From Blastococcus sp. CPCC 205250 (lineage in GTDB: Bacteria; Actinomycetota; Actinomycetes; Mycobacteriales; Geodermatophilaceae), in contig NZ_JABGCG010000001.1 of the NCBI RefSeq assembly GCF_019799925.1, positions 496,001 to 560,000 of the forward strand: a DNA stretch of 64,000 bases, read 5' to 3'. Within the stretch, counting starts at the first letter, position 1, and each line of letters starts with the position of its first letter. This document shows, piece after piece, positions 44,891 through 51,640 of the stretch. A program made the position numbers and the translations under genes. The notes beneath the pieces are model-generated. The model saw only the letters and a list, made by a program, of their open reading frames with translations, made no database searches and was not told where the DNA came from.

Positions 44891-45186
44891 GCCGGGACCG
44901 CCAGGATGTCAAGCACCGGCACCAGGTAGGCGCCGCGGCGACAGCGGCTCTCGCGCACCACCGGCTCGTCGGCGTCGAGCGGGATGACGTGCTGGTGCAG
45001 CTGGCCGCAGCCGGCCACACAGCGCACAACCACGCTGAAGCTGGCGGGCCGCCGCCAACTAACCAGGACCGCGGCGCTAGCACTACGATGGTCGACGAGC
45101 TTGTGCTGCTTGGCGGCGGCGTCAGTCTCGGAGGGGCCGGCTACCCGTGGCGCGGGGGCCGGCCCTTCGCTTTCCCGGGTCGTCAT
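44887..45186 (-). CDS. Small Cys-containing hypothetical protein of the element operon
   Basis: A 99-residue protein: disordered polar N-terminus, then SFSVVVRCVAGCGQLHQHVI and a later CRRGAYLVPVLDIL, which could build a small zinc-binding fold. No family recognised. Starts by ATGA-type overlap with the 77-residue gene upstream and overlaps the next gene. Confidence 0.58.
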   Translation of the reverse strand: MTTRESEGPAPAPRVAGPSETDAAAKQHKLVDHRSASAAVLVSWRRPASFSVVVRCVAGCGQLHQHVIPLDADEPVVRESRCRRGAYLVPVLDILAVPA

Positions 45187-45416
45187 GCGACGTTGCCGCT
45201 GGCAAGAGCGGTGGCCGAATCCGTGTGGTTGCTGGCGAGGACGCGAGCCAGCTGCTGGCGCTGTTCGGCGGTCAGCGGCGGGGCCTGGTTGACCACCGTT
45301 TTGATGTGTTCCTCCAACCGCTCGGCGCGCAGCTGGCGACGGAGGTCGGTGACGTCGGCGCTCGGGTTGTCACGGATAGCCCGAGCAATCCGAGCGCGAG
45401 TGTGAGTCCACGCCAT
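45183..45416 (-). CDS. Small helical protein, first gene of the element operon
   Basis: A 77-residue protein with DVTDLRRQLRAERLEEHIKT and PPLTAEQRQQLARVL, a pattern I often associate with small proteins of actinobacterial phages and integrative elements. It is the first of the tightly overlapping minus-strand genes, so the operon promoter should lie upstream (above 45416). It has no clear DNA-binding motif, so excisionase function cannot be claimed. Confidence 0.62.
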   Translation of the reverse strand: MAWTHTRARIARAIRDNPSADVTDLRRQLRAERLEEHIKTVVNQAPPLTAEQRQQLARVLASNHTDSATALASGNVA

Positions 45417-45876
45417 CGGTTAGGGACCTCTCTAGAGGGGCGTCGTGACGATCCGAGGTCGCTGCGATCGGCTGGGCCGGAGCAGGAGCACGCCGGGTCA
45501 TCGTGACTTTCCGTTAGTAGCTATGAGTTTCCGCAGTCGGAACGCCGCGTACAACGCAGGCAACCGCTACACAGCGTGGCGTTGCGAGCCATGCACGACG
45601 CGCCTGTCGCGTTCTGTCGCCGAGGGGTCCTGCGGTGTCGTTCTGTCGACTACGCAGCGCCCTGAACCACCCGTAAAAAATCTTGGAAAATCGACCGCCC
45701 TACGGCGTGTCGCCTGGTGTGCACCTATGGCGATCGTGGCTACCGGCCGGTAGCCTCAGCCCGTGCTCGCTCGCCGGCTCTGTCGTCACAACTGTCCGCC
45801 TGACCTCGGGGTCGGTCGGAAGTTCAGTGGCGCGGACCGGTGGGTTCGTTGATCCACTAACCTTCGCGACCACTCC

Positions 45877-45906
45877 GAGCCTCAGGCCTTAGGCCTGGGG
45901 CTCTTT
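45877..45906 (+). terminator. Hairpin terminator in the element
   Basis: GAGCCTCAGGCC (45877-45888) pairs with GGCCTGGGGCTC (45892-45903), 11 of 12 positions, followed by TTT. This is the form of an intrinsic terminator on the plus strand. What it terminates is not clear; no good gene ends here. Confidence 0.6.
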
Positions 45907-46085
45907 GTCGTTCTCTGGTCGGGATCCAACAGTCGAGGGGGGACGATGCAGCACCTCGTTGGCGACCACACCGCACCTGTCAGCGCTCGCAGGCGTCCTG
46001 CCTTGTTGCCTCGCCGCCCCTTCCGCTGCTGCCTCGTCGGCAGCCTGCTGTGCTGCCCCTGTGGCGCTTGCGCCGTAGTTGACCA

Positions 46086-46120
46086 AGGCCCCGGAGCTGC
46101 GCTCCGGGGCCTTTCTCTTT
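46086..46120 (+). terminator. Strong intrinsic terminator in the element
   Basis: AGGCCCCGGAG (46086-46096) pairs perfectly with CTCCGGGGCCT (46102-46112) across a 5-base loop, followed by TTCTCTTT. It shields the right-hand membrane-protein gene from upstream transcription. With the hairpin at 45877 it brackets about 180 bases that might hold a small RNA. Confidence 0.78.
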
Positions 46121-46166
46121 GCCCGATTACCTGTCGATCGCTGGCAGGCGGACGTTGGGAGACCCG

Positions 46167-46637
46167 ATGACTGTTCCTCCGGCACGGCTCCGGCCTGCAA
46201 GAGACGACGTCCAGCCCTCGAAGCGTCGTAGGTCTCGCCGCGTGCCCAGTGTTGCGGTGCGCTCCCGTCCGACCCGGACTGCCGGCCGCAGGCCTTACCG
46301 GCCGCGAGACAAGACGCCACCGACCACTTTGCTGGACTTCCTCGACCGACACATCAGTAGCGCCACGAACGATAAGAGGACTCTGGGGCGCTACAGCTTG
46401 TTGGCACTGATCGTCTCAGTTGCCGTCTCTGCGATGGTGATGGCTGTAGCTGGCGCCATCGCGGTGTCCGGCGCCCCGTGGTGGTGCATCGCTGGGCTTG
46501 CGCTCAGCTCTACCGGCGCCCTTGCTTGTGGCGCGATCGTTCGCTCGCGTAGCAACGCCTCACTTCCACTTGACCAGCAAGCGGCGGGCGATGAATACGA
46601 CGCTCGATGTCCCCCACTCGACGAGTCAGCGAAGTGA
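46167..46637 (+). CDS. Two-helix membrane protein at the right end of the element
   Basis: A 156-residue protein from ATG 46167 with an Arg-rich cytoplasmic N-terminus (about 70 residues) and two hydrophobic helices (YSLLALIVSVAVSAMVMAVA and GAPWWCIAGLALSSTGALAC). No known family. Codon use is mixed. Its 3' part overlaps a minus-strand frame that also encodes a two-helix protein, so one of the two may be spurious. Confidence 0.5.
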   Translation: MTVPPARLRPARDDVQPSKRRRSRRVPSVAVRSRPTRTAGRRPYRPRDKTPPTTLLDFLDRHISSATNDKRTLGRYSLLALIVSVAVSAMVMAVAGAIAVSGAPWWCIAGLALSSTGALACGAIVRSRSNASLPLDQQAAGDEYDARCPPLDESAK

Positions 46638-46824
46638 TTACTGGCCGGCAAGCCGCCACAGTGAATACCAGCAGGACGACCGTCGCACCGAAGATCACCA
46701 TCGGGTCATCACTGATCAGCGCACCGATGAGCGCGCCAGATGTTAGCGCTGCCGCCACGATCAGGGAGCTAGCTGCCCCTGTGATGATAAGGAGGGTTGG
46801 GGTGATCCGTCGAGGACCAGGCAC
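46510..46824 (-). CDS. Two-helix membrane protein, antisense overlap
   Basis: A 104-residue frame with hydrophobic helices TLLIITGAASSLIVAAALTS and DDPMVIFGATVVLLVFTVAA and an Arg-rich tail. The N-terminal two thirds look like genuine membrane protein; the tail overlaps the plus-strand gene. Function unknown; moderate doubt that both overlapping genes are real. Confidence 0.4.
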   Translation of the reverse strand: MPGPRRITPTLLIITGAASSLIVAAALTSGALIGALISDDPMVIFGATVVLLVFTVAACRPVITSLTRRVGDIERRIHRPPLAGQVEVRRCYASERSRHKQGRR

Positions 46825-46934
46825 TCGCCGACAGTACGCGCAGCCGCAGCCATCCTTCTGCGGCTATTGGGTGGCGCTCCGGTAACCCCGTAGTCCAGGC
46901 ATGGCTGCAGACGCTCAGGGCAGTGTATGCATGT

Positions 46935-46962
46935 CCGACTAGACGACGCTCCTCAACTGCCT
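46935..46962 (+). other. attR: right junction of the tadA element
   Basis: The element side ends CCG-AC-TAGAC-GACG, followed by the shared CTCCT (46949-46953) and then host codons for NCLCAA. CCG-N2-TAGAC here and GTCTA-N2-CGG at attL form mirror half-sites. Host reading frame resumes at 46949. Confidence 0.75.
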
Positions 46963-47560
46963 GTGCGCCGCGATCCCCGCCCGGGAGCGCGTGATCACCG
47001 CCGAGGAGGTCTTCGAGTTGCGCGTCCCGCTGCCGGACGTCGTCTCGATGCAGACCCGCCAGCCCAACCTCGAGGGAGCGGGCGAGATCCCGCTGCGGCG
47101 CCTGGTCAAGGAGGCGCTGCGGATGCGGCCCTCGCGGATCGTCGTCGGCGAGGTCCGGCAAGAGGAGTGCCTCGACCTCCTCATCGCGCTGAACTCCGGA
47201 CTGCCCGGCATGTGCACGCTGCACGCCAACGGCGCCCGCGAGGCCGTCACGAAGATGTGCACCCTCCCGCTGCTGGCCGGGGAGAACATCGGTCACGCGT
47301 TCGTCGTCCCCACGGTGGCGGCCAGCGTCGACCTGGTCGTGCACGTCGGCACGGACGTGGACGGCCGGCGGCGGGTGCGCGAGATCGTCGCGGTGCCCGG
47401 CCGGGTGGAGGACGGCGTCGTCGAGCTGGCCGACGTCTTCACCTCCCGCGAAGGCCGGCTGGTGCGCGCCGGCGGCCACCCGCCGCACGCCGAGCGCTTC
47501 GCCGCCGCGGGGTTCGACCTCGCCGTCCTGCTCGATGACTCCGGGCGGTGGGACCGGTGA
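46949..47560 (+). pseudogene. tadA: tadA/cpaF pilus ATPase, 3' half
   Basis: About 203 codons from the junction: LLNCLCAAIPARERVITAEE, the Asp/His-box region (RQPNLEGAGEIPLRRLVKEA), Walker B RPSRIVVGEVRQEECLDLL, and LNSGLPGMCTLHANGAREAV. All motifs downstream of the P-loop are intact and no stop interrupts them, so decay has not begun. A GTG at 46991 could start an internal fragment, but this would lack ATP binding. Its TGA overlaps the tadB GTG. Confidence 0.9.
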
Positions 47561-48414
47561 CCGGGGCGCTGCTCGGCTTGCTCCTCGGCGTCGGCCTGCT
47601 GCTCGTCTGGCGAAGTGGGTCCCGGGCGCCGCAGCGGCCGACCGGCCCGCGACGCACCGGACGGCGGCAGCAGCAGCTCGCGGCGGCGGGGCTGTCCGGC
47701 ATCAACGCCGCCCAGCTCCTGGCCCTCCAGGTCGGTCTCGGCCTGCTCGTCCTGGTCGTCGTGCTGCTCACCACCGGCACGGTGACCGTGAGCCTCGCGT
47801 TCGCCGTCTTCGGCTTCGCGCTGCCGGCCGTGCAGGTGCGCCGCCTGGCGGTCCGCCGTCGCGCCGACCTGCGCGAGGTCTGGCCGGAGGTGGTCGACAA
47901 CCTCGCCTCCGCCGTCCGCGCCGGGCTGTCGCTGCCCGAGGCGCTCTCCGCGCTCTCGGTGCGCGGCCCGGAGGTGGTGCGTCCGCCGTTCGCCCGGTTC
48001 GCCGCGGAGTACCGCAGCAGCGGCCGCTTCGGCGACTGCCTCGATCGGCTCAAGGACGACCTCGCCGACCCGGTCGGCGACCGCATCGTGGAGACGCTGC
48101 GGGTGGCGCGCGAGGTCGGCGGCAGCGACCTCGGGCGGGTCCTGCGCACGCTGGCCACCTTCCTGCGCGAGGACGCCCGGGCGCGGGCCGAGCTGGAGAC
48201 TCGGCAGGGCTGGGTGGTGCAGGCGGCGCGGCTGGCGGTGGCCGCGCCGTGGGTCGTGCTGCTGCTCCTGGCGACGCAGTCGACGACGCTCGCCGCCTAC
48301 GACTCCGCGGCGGGCACGGCGCTGCTCGCCGGTGGCGGCGCAGTGTGCCTGGTGGCCTACCGGCTGATGCTGCGGATCGGGCGGCTGCCCCAGGACGTGC
48401 GGGTGCTGCAGTGA
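47557..48414 (+). CDS. tadB: TadB-like pilus assembly inner-membrane protein
   Basis: A T2SSF/TadB protein of about 285 residues. Hydrophobic segments lie near the N-terminus (QVGLGLLVLVVVLLTTGTVT), and the cytoplasmic T2SSF domain contains WPEVVDNLASAVRAGLSLPE and RVAREVGGSDLGRVLRTLAT. C-terminal helices follow. It forms the membrane platform of the Flp/Tad pilus with TadC. GTG 47557 overlaps the tadA stop and its TGA overlaps the tadC GTG, so the operon is intact here. Confidence 0.88.
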   Translation: MTGALLGLLLGVGLLLVWRSGSRAPQRPTGPRRTGRRQQQLAAAGLSGINAAQLLALQVGLGLLVLVVVLLTTGTVTVSLAFAVFGFALPAVQVRRLAVRRRADLREVWPEVVDNLASAVRAGLSLPEALSALSVRGPEVVRPPFARFAAEYRSSGRFGDCLDRLKDDLADPVGDRIVETLRVAREVGGSDLGRVLRTLATFLREDARARAELETRQGWVVQAARLAVAAPWVVLLLLATQSTTLAAYDSAAGTALLAGGGAVCLVAYRLMLRIGRLPQDVRVLQ

Positions 48415-49346
48415 GCGGGGCCCTCGCCGGCATGCTCCTCGGCCTGGTCGCGGCGACCGGTGTGCTGCTCGTGGTCACCTACGCGCCGCCGTTCCGCTCG
48501 GTGCGGCTGGTCGACCGGCTCGCGCCCTACCTGCACGACACACCGCCGCCGTCCCGCCTGCTGGGCACCGCGACCGAGCCCGGGCTGCTGAGCGCGGCCC
48601 ACCGGGTCTTCGGGCCCGTCGTGACCGACGGTGCCCGGCTGCTCGACCGGACGCTGGGCGGACGGGCGGCGGTCCGCCGGCGGCTGGACGCGCTGGAGTC
48701 GGATGCGACCGTCGAGGACTTCCGGGTCGAGCAGGTCGTGTGGGGCGGGCTGGGGCTGCTCGGGGCCGCCGGGCTCTCCCTGCTGGGCTCCGTGGCGGCC
48801 GGCGAGGTGAACGTCCTGTCGGTGGTGCTGCTCTGCGTCGCCGGGCTGGTCGGCGGGCTGCTCGGCCGCGACTGGTGGCTGACCCAGCAGGTGCGCCGGC
48901 GGGAGGAGCTGCTGCTCGCCGAGTTCCCGGTGGTGGCCGAGCTGCTGGCGCTGGCCGTGACGGCGGGGGAGGGCCCGGCCGCCGCGATCGAGCGGGTGAC
49001 CCGGCTGTCCGGCGGCGAGCTGGCCCGCGAGCTCGGTGGGGCCCTCGGCCGCGCCCGGGCCGGGGTGCCGCTCACCGAGGCGCTGCAGCAGGTCGCCGAC
49101 CGCACGTCGCTCGACCCGCTGGCGCGCTTCGTCGACGGCCTGCTCGTCGCGATCGAGCGCGGCACCCCGCTGGCCGAGGTGCTCCGCGCGCAGGCGGCCG
49201 ACGTCCGCGAGGCGGGCAAGCGCCGGCTGCTGGAGGCGGGCGGCCGCAAGGAGATCGCGATGATGGTCCCGGTCGTGTTCCTCGTGCTGCCGGTGACCGT
49301 CCTGTTGAACACGGTGCCGAAAAGGCCAGTTCTCGCCTGCGCCTAA
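48411..49346 (+). CDS. tadC: TadC-like platform protein with element-derived C-terminus
   Basis: A 311-residue T2SSF protein (VAELLALAVTAGEGPAAAIE; DPLARFVDGLLVAIERGTPL; KEIAMMVPVVFLVLPVTVLL). The last 13 or so residues (LNTVPKRPVLACA) are encoded by island DNA. The copy of the repeat at 59069-59110 continues VLFA, the expected native reading of the last helix. The T2SSF domain is complete, so the protein may still work. The stop lies 40 bases inside the island. Confidence 0.85.
   Translation: MSGALAGMLLGLVAATGVLLVVTYAPPFRSVRLVDRLAPYLHDTPPPSRLLGTATEPGLLSAAHRVFGPVVTDGARLLDRTLGGRAAVRRRLDALESDATVEDFRVEQVVWGGLGLLGAAGLSLLGSVAAGEVNVLSVVLLCVAGLVGGLLGRDWWLTQQVRRREELLLAEFPVVAELLALAVTAGEGPAAAIERVTRLSGGELARELGGALGRARAGVPLTEALQQVADRTSLDPLARFVDGLLVAIERGTPLAEVLRAQAADVREAGKRRLLEAGGRKEIAMMVPVVFLVLPVTVLLNTVPKRPVLACA
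49265..49306 (+). repeat. 42-bp direct repeat, left copy (attachment site in tadC)
   Basis: A 42-bp sequence within the last helix codons of tadC, identical to 59069-59110. The bases on both sides differ, so the identity is sharply bounded. This is the expected trace of site-specific integration by a tyrosine-type recombinase. Confidence 0.88.
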
Positions 49347-49406
49347 CCGACACCAAGGGGTTCCTGTGATGCACTGCGATCCGACCGATACACCTCGGGG
49401 GGACCG

Positions 49407-49859
49407 ATGAGACGAGCACTGACCGGCGCCGCGGCTGCCGCGCTCCTGCTGACGGGATGCGGAGACGACGACGGGGACGCGGAGCTCCCGCAGGCTGCAC
49501 CGGCAAGCACAGAGACCGCCGAGCCCGCCGACAACAACGCGGCCTGCCGACTCGCCGGAGACACGATCATCAAGGCCGAGATTCCGTCGCCGACGTCGCT
49601 CGAGCCGACCCGGATCGCGCAGATGCTCGTGTGGGACGACGCTGACTATGCCGCCCGCGTCCTAGAGGTCCTCCCCGCCGACGGTCAAGTGGCTGAGGAC
49701 ATCGACGCAGTCCGCCAAGCGATGATCGGCATCGCCGAGTGGCCAGCCAACTCCTTCTCCACCTGGCCGCAGTACCGCAGCGTGCTCACCCAGGCGACCA
49801 CCGACCTACAGGCCAGCTGCCAGGACGCGGGCGTCGTCGACATCCTCAACCAGAACTAG
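49407..49859 (+). CDS. Small secreted lipoprotein
   Basis: A 150-residue lipoprotein with signal peptide and lipobox (AAAALLLTGCGDDD), an acidic linker, and a soluble domain containing two cysteines (ACRLAGD, QASCQDAG) that may form a disulfide. No family recognised; small Cys-bearing lipoproteins of this kind recur in these islands (57754, 61951). Start ATG 49407 behind GGGGGG. Confidence 0.72.
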   Translation: MRRALTGAAAAALLLTGCGDDDGDAELPQAAPASTETAEPADNNAACRLAGDTIIKAEIPSPTSLEPTRIAQMLVWDDADYAARVLEVLPADGQVAEDIDAVRQAMIGIAEWPANSFSTWPQYRSVLTQATTDLQASCQDAGVVDILNQN

Positions 49860-49910
49860 TGCTCCGCGCGCTCGCCGGTTCTGTCACACGCGCCTCGTAC
49901 GTTGCGGGGC

Positions 49911-50159
49911 ATGGCTGAGTTGTCCGCCGACGAGCTGCTGATGCTGCAGTTCGAGCAGCGCTGGTGGAAGCGCTCGGGGGCGAAGGACGTGGAGATCCGC
50001 AACCGGTTCGGCCTCACCCCGGTGGCCTACTACCAGCGGCTGAACGCGCTGATCGACCGGCGGGGGGCCATGGCGACGGCGCCCCTGATCGTGAACCGGC
50101 TCCGGCGGCAGCGCGCCGCCCGCGGTTGGAAGCTGGGCTATCAGGACCGGGCGGTGTAG
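49911..50159 (+). CDS. DUF3263 protein
   Basis: An 82-residue protein matching the DUF3263 pattern: MLQFEQRWWKRSGAKDVEIR, FGLTPVAYYQRLNALIDR. The segment around LTPVAYYQRL resembles a helix-turn-helix, suggesting DNA binding, but the family is uncharacterised. ATG 49911 fits; an upstream in-frame start at 49902 is possible. GGGGC precedes. Confidence 0.82.
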   Translation: MAELSADELLMLQFEQRWWKRSGAKDVEIRNRFGLTPVAYYQRLNALIDRRGAMATAPLIVNRLRRQRAARGWKLGYQDRAV

Positions 50160-50210
50160 TTTCCCCGGACACCGCGGGGGCTGGCCCCGTAGCTATACGG
50201 GGGTACTGCC

Positions 50211-50528
50211 GTGGGGTTCACCCGCAAGATGATGTCGCTCGGGTCGGCTGGGCTGGTCGACTTCCGCTCCGACAAGGAACGGACCGCGGCCTACACGCAG
50301 CGGGCCCGCCGTGAGTCGATCAAGCAGACGAAGCTGATGCAGCAGGAACTTGAGCTCCAGCGCCAGGCGTTCGCCCAGCAGCAACAGATGCTGGCTCAAC
50401 AGCAGTACGCGGTCCCCGCGGCTCCGCAGGCTCCTCCGGCGGGCTGGTACCCCGACGGCATCGATGCGTCGCTGGTGCGCTGGTGGGACGGCGTTCAGTG
50501 GACGGCGCACGTCCAGCCTCGGCAGTGA
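50211..50528 (+). CDS. DUF2510 protein
   Basis: A 105-residue protein with a Gln-rich coiled coil (LMQQELELQRQAFAQQQQML) and a C-terminal DUF2510 motif (PPAGWYPDGIDASLVRWWDG then QWT). DUF2510 is a short actinobacterial domain of unknown function often at termini of membrane or secreted proteins. No signal peptide. Precedes the PASTA-like gene by 4 bases, probably one transcript. Confidence 0.82.
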   Translation: MGFTRKMMSLGSAGLVDFRSDKERTAAYTQRARRESIKQTKLMQQELELQRQAFAQQQQMLAQQQYAVPAAPQAPPAGWYPDGIDASLVRWWDGVQWTAHVQPRQ

Positions 50529-50532
50529 CTCG

Positions 50533-51123
50533 ATGACGTATCCGCCGGGCGGGCAACCGCCAGGTCCCTACGGGCCCCCGCCGGGCTGGCAGCCACCGCA
50601 GCAGCCGTACCAGGGGCAGCAGCCGCCGCCGTACATGCCGCCGCCGTATCAGCAGCCGGCTTACCTCCAGCAGCCGCCGCCGTACCAGCAGAGACCCCCC
50701 TACCAGCAGCCGCCTGGCTCGCAGTTCCCTGCCGGTCCTCCGCGGCCCTCTGCTGGCGGAGGCAAGGGCGGCGTCATCATCGGCATCGTCCTGGTGTTGT
50801 TCGTCGTCGGCCTGATCTCCCGAGCGTTCGGGAGCGACGACGACGAGGGCTCACGCCCGGGCTCGGGCGGCGGAGGTGGCGGCGACGTCAACTTCACGAT
50901 GCCCTCCGTGGTCGGGATGGAGCTGCAGTTCGCGCAGGACCTCATGCAGGACAACGGCGTCTTCTACAGCACGTCGCACGACCTGCAGGGATCCCGCAAC
51001 CAGGTGGTGGACTCCAACTGGGTGGTGTGCACGCAGAACCCCGCGGCCGGAACGCAGGTGACCGGATCCGCTGAAGGCGTCATCGACTTCGGGGTCGTGA
51101 AGCGCGGCGAGATCTGCCCGTAG
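50533..51123 (+). CDS. Membrane-anchored PASTA-like domain protein
   Basis: The 196-residue protein has a Pro/Gln/Tyr-rich N-terminus (residues 1-75, PPY/QQP repeats), one transmembrane helix (GGVIIGIVLVLFVVGLISRA) and an extracellular domain beginning MPSVVGMELQFAQDLMQDNG, with NPAAGTQV later. This is the PASTA-domain pattern, which binds cell-wall fragments or beta-lactams in kinases and PBPs. Two cysteines are present. Start ATG 50533. Confidence 0.78.
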   Translation: MTYPPGGQPPGPYGPPPGWQPPQQPYQGQQPPPYMPPPYQQPAYLQQPPPYQQRPPYQQPPGSQFPAGPPRPSAGGGKGGVIIGIVLVLFVVGLISRAFGSDDDEGSRPGSGGGGGGDVNFTMPSVVGMELQFAQDLMQDNGVFYSTSHDLQGSRNQVVDSNWVVCTQNPAAGTQVTGSAEGVIDFGVVKRGEICP

Positions 51124-51136
51124 CCATCAACGACGA

Positions 51137-51176
51137 AGAGCCCCGCCGTCACCCGTGAGGGCGACGACGGGGCTCT
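51137..51176 (+). terminator. Hairpin terminator after the PASTA-like gene
   Basis: AGAGCCCCG (51137-51145) pairs with CGGGGCTCT (51168-51176) round a 22-base loop that itself can pair. It follows the PASTA gene stop by 13 bases. Confidence 0.7.
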
Positions 51177-51190
51177 GCCGTGTCGGGACG

Positions 51191-51430
51191 ATGGTGCGGG
51201 TGACCTACCGGGCGGTGACGGCGCTGCCGTACGAGCACCACGAGCGGGCGACCGCCGGCCTGCGCGCCGAGCTCCGCCACCAGGTGCTCGCCGAGGCGGG
51301 CGCCGACGCGCTGCCTGACTGGACGACGCTGACGGTGACCGGGGCGGCCCGGCAGCCGGACGCCCGCGGGAACGCGTGGTGGGTCTACACGGCGACGGTG
51401 ACTCTGTGGCCAGCAGCCCGCTGCAACTGA
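51191..51430 (+). CDS. Small hypothetical protein
   Basis: A 79-residue frame from ATG 51191 with a helical N-terminus (EHHERATAGLRAELRHQVLA) and two strands (WTTLTVTGAARQPDARGNAW; YTATVTLW). Small actinobacterial element proteins of this type are common; function unknown. GC-ending codons support coding. Confidence 0.55.
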   Translation: MVRVTYRAVTALPYEHHERATAGLRAELRHQVLAEAGADALPDWTTLTVTGAARQPDARGNAWWVYTATVTLWPAARCN

Positions 51431-51640
51431 GCGCCGCCCCCTTGATCCAGCTCATTGGTCCGCGTCTATAGAACGGACAGCTCTCGTTCGGTAACGGTTG
51501 GCTAACCACCCCTTGCCCAGGTCGCCACTCTCTGCATCCTTGCGTTCACCCAAAGTCACTGTCATGGTGCTGACCAGCTCTTGTCGGGACGGACCTAAGC
51601 CCGGCGGGGGTGCCCCATCCCTTCAACGGACGAGGTTCCT

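Larger units (their letters stand above)
45417..46166. other. Regulatory and intergenic region of the tadA element
   Basis: 750 bases without a convincing gene. There are two direct copies of GTTCTGTCG (45611-45619 and 45640-45648, 29 bp apart), an AT-rich patch at about 45672-45690, and two hairpins listed separately. The repeats precede the minus-strand operon and may be operator or origin-like sites. Weak overlapping frames here lack consistent codon bias. Confidence 0.5.
36848..46953. mobile_element. 10.1-kb serine-integrase element inserted in tadA
   Basis: The element is bounded by CTCCT (36848-36852 and 46949-46953) within imperfect 14-base junction repeats. The distance between cores is 10,101 bases, a multiple of three, and the host frames match exactly on excision. 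Contents: serine recombinase at the left end; SRA-HNH nuclease; STAS-GHKL/DUF4325/membrane cassette; and a minus-strand operon of small zinc-type proteins round a RecA-like ATPase. No capsid, terminase, portal or conjugation genes are seen, so it is neither a full prophage nor a self-transmissible ICE; a satellite-like or AICE-like element is more likely. Confidence 0.85.

Noticed and set aside
45821..45876. tRNA-like TTCG loop sequence
   Set aside because: Arms do not pair into a cloverleaf and no acceptor stem or anticodon arm is visible.
36848..46953. Interpretation of the tadA element as a complete prophage or ICE
   Set aside because: No capsid, terminase, portal, tail, relaxase or FtsK-type transfer gene is present.
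51431..51640. Possible ydaO-type c-di-AMP riboswitch before the M23 peptidase gene
   Set aside because: Wall peptidase genes in actinobacteria often have one, but the conserved motifs could not be found here.
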